A stretch of 64,000 nucleotides of DNA from Actinostola sp. cb2023 (lineage: Eukaryota; Cnidaria; Anthozoa; Actiniaria; Actinostolidae): NCBI GenBank assembly GCA_033675265.1, contig JAUJYZ010000484.1, positions 248,001 through 312,000 on the forward strand. The letters are read 5' to 3'. Below the pieces are notes generated by a model. That model saw nothing but the letters and a program-made list of their open reading frames with translations, did not search any database and was not told the origin of the DNA. Numbering within the stretch: the stretch's first letter is position 1; each line of letters begins with the position of its first letter. The position numbers and the translations under genes are program-made. This document shows, one piece after another, positions 57,458 to 64,000 of this stretch.

Positions 57458-57985
57458 CTATCCTTGTCAAAACATGAATGATGATTCCTTGATTCCTTCT
57501 ATACATGCCGAATCAATGCATGCGCAGTAACACAGTAACAGTAACACTATCCTTGTCAAAACATGAATGATGATTCCTTGATTCCTTCTATACATGCCGA
57601 ATCAATGCATGCGCAGTATCACAGTAACAGTAACACTATCCTTGTCAAAACATGAATGATGATTCCTTGATTCCTTCTATACATGCCGAATCAATGCATG
57701 CGCAGTATCACAGTAACAGTTAACACTATCCTTGTCAAAACATGAATGATGATTCCTTGATTCCTTCTATACATGCCGAATCAATGCATGCGCAGTAACA
57801 CAGTAACAGTAACACTATCCTTGTCAAAACATGAATGATGATTCCTTGATTCCTTTCTATACATGCCGAATCAATGCATGCGCAGTAACACAGTAACAGT
57901 AACACTCTCCTTGTCAAAACATGAATGATGATTCCTTGATTCCTTCTATACATGCCCAAATCAATGCATGCGCAGTAACACAGAC
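57458..57985. repeat. ~88-bp minisatellite (right arm)
   Basis: Inverse copy of the 53560-54098 array with about the same number of units. Confidence 0.9.
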
Positions 57986-58047
57986 AGAACAGGTTGGGAG
58001 TGACAGCACTTCCCTGCTGTGTGACACGTTGGTGCATGAGAGATGAT

Positions 58048-58335
58048 ATACACCTATTTCAAATAACGTTGTCGCGTTCAAAGCAACAACCGTCAAGCCA
58101 AGACCGAAATGAATGCTGGTTTTGTGTTGGCAAATTATTCAAATCAGACCTATTTTCTATGGATCGAAGTGTGATATGCAAACGAGCACGTGGAAATGTT
58201 CACATGTTGTAATTAGTCCTTATAGAAACAATTGTGATTTAAATAATTGCAAACACAAAACCAGCATTCACTTCGGTCTTGGCTTGACGCTTGTTGCTTT
58301 GAACGCGACAACGTTATTTGAAATAGGTGTATATA
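58048..58335. mobile_element. MITE with ~100-bp terminal repeats in right arm
   Basis: Mirror of 53218-53507. Confidence 0.7.
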
Positions 58336-58451
58336 TAACTGCAAAAAAAAACATTGACAAACACTGCAGCTAATGGGGCACCCTTTAACCTGTAAACGAC
58401 GGGGAAACGCCAAATTAAATGGACCAGAAGTGCACTGGACCAGGGATACTA

Positions 58452-58697
58452 GAGAACTTTTAAAAGCAGCAGACGTTTTTTGTCAATACGGACGGCGCGC
58501 GCACTGACGAATAATGTTCAAAAACGACCCAGCGTTGACGTCCGTGAAGGCAATCTACGACGTGAAAACAGGTGAAGTGCCGCCGTAGATTGCCATCAAG
58601 GACGTCGACGTTCGTTTGGAACATCATTCTTCAGTGCGCGCGCCGTCCGCGTTGTCAAAAACGTCTCAGTGCTGCTTACGCGCTCCCTAGTTATAAC
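58452..58697. mobile_element. GC-rich hairpin MITE in right arm
   Basis: Mirror of 52868-53113. Confidence 0.65.
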
Positions 58698-58869
58698 TGC
58701 TTTCAGCGTATGTCAGTACCATTCGTTATCGATCGGTTCTTGCAGGGGCAGGACTGATCGTGTTGAGTTACACTCGCCTTGCAAGTTGTTCAAGGTCGAA
58801 TAAGTTAGACGTCATTAGTTTTTGCAGTATTCACTGTTTATAACTCTTTGAAATATCGATATATTATAT

Positions 58870-59063
58870 TTAAGCTTTATAAAATGGTTTTTCCATGTTT
58901 TGTGCTCTTATATCAACACGCGGGATGTTGGGAGAACACGAGAAAAGCTTTAGAACACGAGCAAAAATCACGAGCCTCCGGCGAGTGATATTTTTAAAGC
59001 TTTTCAAGTGTTCTCTCAACATCCCAAGTGTTGATATAAGAGCACAAAACATGGAAAAACCAT
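58870..59063. mobile_element. hairpin MITE in right arm
   Basis: Mirror of 52507-52687, but with about 12 extra bases at the centre (GAACACGAGCAAAAATCACG). This is a real sequence difference between the arms. Confidence 0.65.
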
Positions 59064-60654
59064 TTTATAAGGCTTTTATAAAATAACTGCAAGGATTTCT
59101 TTCGTAAAAATCCTTTATTTACGCGAGGTTTTACTGATCAAATTTTCAATTCTCCTGAAAAGCGTCAGAAATCGCCCATCATCCAATCAAAATCTCACGA
59201 AAGAAATCAAAATGGCAAGCGACTCGACAACTTTCGTCAGTGTGCCGTTTTTCCCGTTTGGTCAGTTTTGAACACGAAAAAACGTTTTGAAGAATGCTAT
59301 TTTCTGTCAGAAAAAATTACAGAAGAATGCTTGTTACACTTTGTTTTTGTATTCTGTGAACACGAAACACGAAGAAAAGTGAGAAAAGCTGAGCCGAATC
59401 ACGATCAATGACGAAGAGTCCTCAAACTTTCTGAAATATTTGACAACTAGATGAATGGAGCACGAAGTCAGGTAGCCAAATATCCACAGTTTTTTGTCGT
59501 ATTTTTGAATCTTTTCATCGCTTTTCTCGACAAGAAATGTATAAACGATGGACGTCTGAGACATTTCAAGATATTTTTTCTCTTTGACATATTTTACTAG
59601 AGATATGAATGTTCAGGTGAACCCGCCGTGTAGCTGTGTAGCTACAAGAATCGCTCTGTTTTCACTCTTTTGTCAGTATAAATACGGCTATCTTTTCTTG
59701 ATATTTTCAGCCGTACACTTGAGAAAATATGTGTAGCTATATAACTTACAAAATGGTTAGTATGTGATTGAGAACACTGAGCCGTTATATTTAGTTTTTC
59801 TTCGTTATTGTGGACAAAAATAATTGGACCAATTCGTCGAGTTTGTTTCTTGCCGTGTTTGAATTCTTGCAAAATTAATTTTCGGGTTAAAATCATCAAA
59901 ATCACATCTACATAGAAACTTGAACTTAACTAAACAAGAAAAACTGTAATTCTATGGCTTTTTGTTTAGTAAATAAAACATGTTTGACAACAGAAAAAAA
60001 TACTTTTGTGGTCGATCAAATCCACTGCATCGCTTCAAGGTCGTCAAGGTCATGAACCATGTTTATGTGCTCTTATATCACATAGCTTTTTAGCCAATCA
60101 GAGCGCGCGTTATATATATGTTATTTTATAAATATATATATAGAGAGAGAGAGTCTCGTGCAGCATTGTACGCAGCAAAAAACAAGTATTAGCATGTGTT
60201 TTGTAGTATAAAAACATTGGTCGTCGATTGACATTATTTTATATTCATGTGAGTATCGTAGCGCACGCAGGACAGTTCTAGGTAGGTGTTGTGCCATTGT
60301 TAGTTGACCAGTTTTTAGGGGAATTCCCCTCAGCACGGAGCTGCTTTATTTCCCTTAGCTTATATCCTTAATTGGCAATTGTTTTTGTTAAATTAAGTTC
60401 CCCGGGAAGTCCTGTTTGGGTTATGTCTCACCAGTTTTTTCATTTAATAAGTTTATACGTATTAATTCTGGTAGTCAAGTCGAGAAATAAATGAGTTGGA
60501 AAACTAAATATTGAAAGGATCGCTATCAACATAGCACCTGAGAAAGGTACGTACGTTCTAACACATATGTCTTTTCCGTTTTTAAGAAACATATATAACT
60601 ATCATCATTATTATTATTGAATTGAGGGTATTTAACTTCGTCAGGCAAAGGGAA
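59064..60654. other. non-coding arm segment
   Basis: Mirror of 50970-52506. No gene recognised. Confidence 0.4.
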
Positions 60655-60712
60655 TAGACGACAAACGCGTATTCAGACGTTTCGCCGGTGAAGGCTTCAT
60701 CAGTGGTATATT
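60655..60712 (-). ncRNA. hammerhead-like motif (right arm, inner PLE)
   Basis: Mirror of 50868-50925 with the CTGATGA...GAAA core intact on the minus strand. The outer right copy at about 63545-63605 has CTGCATGATGA and a changed stem II (GCC/AGGC). Confidence 0.55.
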
Positions 60713-60842
60713 TTAAACTGAGAATCACTATCTTAAATGACTTACATTTGAATTCTGAAATACCCAATGGGTATTTAGTTGATTAAACAATGCTTTACAT
60801 AATTACAATAGTAGTGTCCTGGGAATAGTAATGACAATATAG

Positions 60843-61290
60843 TTATATGCAGAGAAACCTGCCTACACAGCCATTCATGATGTTAGTTGAATGTTTTCTT
60901 ATTTCAAGTGCTTCGATAACTTTACGCTCTTTGGGGAATTTGATGTTTGTGTGAAGTATTTTCCATCTAATTGGAGATTCTTTCAGGAAGTTGGCAGAGT
61001 GTGATGCCAAATGTGTAAACACGGTCTGGCCTCGGAGGTGTTTCTTTGATCCGTGAACCAATGGTGCGTCCTGTTTCTCCAATGTAGACTGCTTGACAGT
61101 AAGAACACTTAATGTGGTAGATGGTATATTCTTTGTCAGACATCTATTTTCCCTTTCGGCCAGCACACATGTCTCACATTCGCTTGGACAATTTTTGCTT
61201 AACTTTAGGCGCTGCGAAGATCTTTGAGAGTGGTCGTCCGTTCATGAAGTGTATTCTAATACTGTCAATACCAGATCGTCGTATAACAGA
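60843..61290 (-). pseudogene. 5'-truncated PLE, GIY-YIG part (inner copy, right arm)
   Basis: Mirror of 50285-50737. Linker and GIY-YIG nuclease ending CVGRFLCI, with frameshifts near 61040 and 61130. Confidence 0.8.
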
Positions 61291-61329
61291 CAATGTGCGT
61301 CGTTTCTAAGCGACACGTATACCATCCCC

Positions 61330-63110
61330 CTCCTAACCAAGTGGTAAGACAAGTCAAAACGACTAGTTGCTCTCGACGACAACCACTATGAAGACATCCT
61401 TCGTAAAAGTACCATTGAAACGGGAAACTACAAGCCAAAAAAGAAGTTGAATCTCCCCAGGACGGAAATGATACGATTCAATGGACAAACTTAACAAGAT
61501 TGCAGATAAGTATCGAAAACACGACCCCAAACTCTGGCAAGATCTTAAGAGCAACACTTGCAGTGAACCACTACCCTGCTCGGCCTATTGCCTACCTAAA
61601 GATCACAAAGTGGGATACCTGAAAGGCCGACCAATACATGCAGCTACCGACACCCCTGCCACACGTCTGTCTAAAATTCATGGCGAATTCACTAAATACA
61701 CTCTTAAGACATGTACCGGCCCATCTTAAGAACACATAAGAATTTATCAAGTTCTTTATCTGATATCGACGGAGAAGTTAAGGGTTTTTGCAGCCTTGAT
61801 GTCTGTAATTTGTATGGCTCCATTCCACTGGAGGATATAGACACAACTACACCCAGTGTTTTCTCTGTGGCTAAACACTTCTTTTCAAAGTATAAATCGG
61901 ATTGCGAACTGAAAGGTTTAAATGATGACGATTTTGAATCATTTCTCCGACTCTGTCTGACGAGCGACGTAATCCTGATCGGAGATAAAGGCTATACCCA
62001 GAAGACTGGACTCGCCATGGGGAACAACCTTGCCCCAGCACTAGCAATCATTTACATGAACGAGATCGACATACAGATACTATGCCAATTTCAGGACAAA
62101 AGCCTTGATGTCACTCAAACGCTACATCGACGATATCTTCATCGCATGGATGTCTGATGGGATCACTGCAGAGGAAATACTATCTACCGCTAATAGCTTG
62201 AATACTGCACTGAAATTCACCATTGAGATGCCACAAGAAACCAACTACCATTTCTGGACACCATGGTTTCTCTGGACCATGAGAGCGATCATTCTCTACC
62301 ACACTATATGTCAAGCCCATACATAGCCAGTGTATTGTACCGTGGGATAGTCATGGCCCCATATCATCCAAGAGAGCTATTTTGATTGGAGAGACGAGGA
62401 GAGAAAAATTTAAAAAAAAAAAAAAAAAAAAAGAAAGAAAATTACAAAAAACCATTAATGCGCACGGATACAAAGAAAAGATCATAAAAAAAATTATAAC
62501 GTTCAAGAACATTGTCACTACGTAAAATTACATCAATATTCATTCAGAACGGTTATCCCAAGAAGTTTGTCAAAACAACCATTAAGCGCACGCTGCGGAA
62601 CGCACCGACTACAGAAGATCATCAAAGTGATATCTATCTAAAAATCCCATTCATAAACGAGGACTGAAACGACGCACATTGTCTAGCTGTTATACGACGA
62701 TCTGGTATTGGCAGTATTAGAATACACTTCATGAACGGACGACCACTCTCAAAGATCTTCGCAGCGCCTAAAGTTAAGCAAAATTGTCCAAGCGAATGTG
62801 AGACCTGTGTGCTGGCCGAAAGGGAAAATAGATGTCTGACAAAGAATACCATCTACCACATTAAGTGTTCTTACTGTCAAGCAGTCTACTTTGGAGAAAC
62901 AGGACGCACCATTGGTTCACGGATCAAAGAACACCTCCGAGGCCAGACCGTGTTTACACATTTGGCATCACACTCTGCCAACTTCCTGAAAGAATCTCCC
63001 AATTAGATGGAAAATACTTCACACAAACATCAAATTCCCCAAAGAGCGTAAAGTTATCGAAGCACTTGAAATAAGAAAACATTCAACTAACATCATGAAT
63101 GTAGGCAGGT
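61330..63110 (+). pseudogene. Penelope-like element, RT + GIY-YIG (outer copy, right arm)
   Basis: Mirror of the left-arm outer PLE. YIDDIFIAW lies at 62123-62149 and the GIY-YIG motif (QAVYFGETGRTIGS) near 62879-62920. Frames change near 61480, 61720, 62105, 62240 and 63000. Between about 62400 and 62510 it has an A-rich insert of roughly 80-90 bp, including an A20 run, absent from the left arm. Near 63100 it lacks six bases (of CVGRF) present in the other copies. Confidence 0.8.
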
Positions 63111-63143
63111 TTCTCTGCATATAACTATATATTGTCATTACTA

Positions 63144-63430
63144 CAGTCATTTGCACAAATTCTGGACGCTAAGAAATATCAATATATCAATATATCGGGT
63201 GCATTATGGGTAATTAAATAATCGAAAAATTCCCCTTAAAGCGGGTTAACGCCAGCAAAGTTGGTAGAAATAATTAGTATAATGTTTTATTTTAGTCATA
63301 CGTTGTTTTTTTTTTTGCTTCATTTATACGTTAGGAAACTCAAAATAGTATTATTTAATTACCCATTAATGCACCCGATATACTGATATATTGATATATC
63401 ATGGCGGCCCAGAATTTTTGCAAATGACTG
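63144..63430. mobile_element. MITE with TA duplication (right arm)
   Basis: Mirror of 48239-48521, with TA at 63142-63143 and 63431-63432. Confidence 0.8.
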
Positions 63431-63678
63431 TATTCCCAGGACACTACTATTGTAATTATATAAAGTATTGTTTAATCAACTAAATACCATTGGGTATTTC
63501 AGAATTCAAATGTAAGTCATTTAAGATAGTGATTCTCAGTTTAAAATATACCACTGCATGATGAAAGCCTTCACAGGCGAAACGTCTGAATACGCGTTGG
63601 TCGTCTATTCCCTTTGCCTGACGAAGTTAAATACCCTCAATTCATATATTACCAGGCATGGCATCTAATAACTGTTCT

Positions 63679-63713
<35 letters not shown>

Positions 63714-64000
63714 GACCGAATGCAATAATGGCGGAATCAGTAAATCTCATTGTTGTATAGTAGTGATATGTTACAGCCATCGTTTCAAAGAGTATAATAA
63801 CAAAAAAACAAACCTACAAGACTTTAGAGCGATTCTACAAAAAATGTAAAAAGTTATAGCGAAATTGAAATCACAAAGATTTGTATGGGAAATTGAGTTT
63901 TGGACTGACTAGCCTCGTTTCCATGCAATTGCTAGAATTCAAATGGTTATAACTTTACTAGGGTTTTCATTTAAAATTGATGGGCTTTTGATGTATTACT
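63431..64000. other. PLE terminal region and flank
   Basis: Mirror of 47672-48236. It includes the damaged hammerhead-like motif, an ATT tract at about 63683-63712 and CCGAATGCAATAATGGCGGA. No gene. Confidence 0.5.

Larger units (their letters stand above)
55781..64000. repeat. right arm of the giant palindrome (at least 8.2 kb)
   Basis: Mirror of 47672-55774. The centre reads TTGCAAGTT, six T, AACTTGCAA (55766-55789). The arm is cut by the window end, so its true length is unknown. Confidence 0.9.

Noticed and set aside
47672..64000. Giant terminal inverted repeats of a large DNA transposon such as a Maverick
   Set aside because: The arms meet at the centre with a 6-nt spacer. No integrase, polymerase B or capsid-type gene lies between or within them; the contents are PLEs and MITEs.

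Overview
The window is animal nuclear DNA, probably from a marine invertebrate. It contains one rhodopsin-class GPCR gene, one spliced GT43 glucuronosyltransferase gene, THAP/YqaJ DNA transposons, Penelope-like and tyrosine-recombinase retroelements, many MITEs, AT-rich spacers and long ATT, GAGT and poly-G tracts. A cnidarian source would fit, but nothing in the sequence proves it. There are no prokaryotic operons and no CRISPR array.

Layout. 1-7.97 kb: MITEs, a 32-bp minisatellite, a tRNA-like SINE split by a MITE with a 9-bp target duplication, and a scrambled Penelope-like (PLE) fragment. 7.97-25.85 kb: a MuDR-like MITE split by a ~17.1-kb tyrosine-recombinase (YR) retrotransposon. That element has A1 - gag - 9-kb MITE-filled spacer - RT/RNase H - zinc-ribbon YR - B1 A2 B2, the split direct repeats of the Ngaro/PAT type, with a CTAT core at all three junctions. 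A ~2.4-kb minisatellite lies in an apparent gag intron. 25.85-28.3 kb: a probable solo LTR and MITEs. 28.3-29.5 kb: the GPCR gene with one frameshift. 30.07-35.91 kb: an ISL2EU-type DNA transposon flanked by TTAA. It has convergent YqaJ/SWIM and THAP-DDE genes, and its left terminal repeat is interrupted by a 1.3-kb near-perfect fold-back element. 36-39 kb: MITEs, a GAGT repeat and a hammerhead-ribozyme motif. 39.2-42.7 kb: a four-exon beta-1,3-glucuronosyltransferase gene (minus strand) that reads as a complete 345-residue protein. 42.9-47.6 kb: nested MITEs, ATT arrays and poly-G-flanked elements.

From about 47.67 kb to the window end the sequence is one giant inverted repeat. The arms are at least 8.1 kb, centred near 55,778 with a ~6-nt T spacer. 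Each arm holds an outer nearly full PLE (RT plus GIY-YIG), an inverted 5'-truncated PLE, hammerhead-like motifs, several MITEs and an ~88-bp minisatellite. The arms differ mostly by single-base indels plus at least one ~80-90-bp indel, so either a genuine palindrome or an assembly/read artefact is possible.

Only the GPCR and the glucuronosyltransferase look like host genes. Almost everything else is mobile DNA, often nested three deep, which lets insertion order be read. Many element genes carry one-base frameshifts in homopolymers, which may be decay or residual long-read error.
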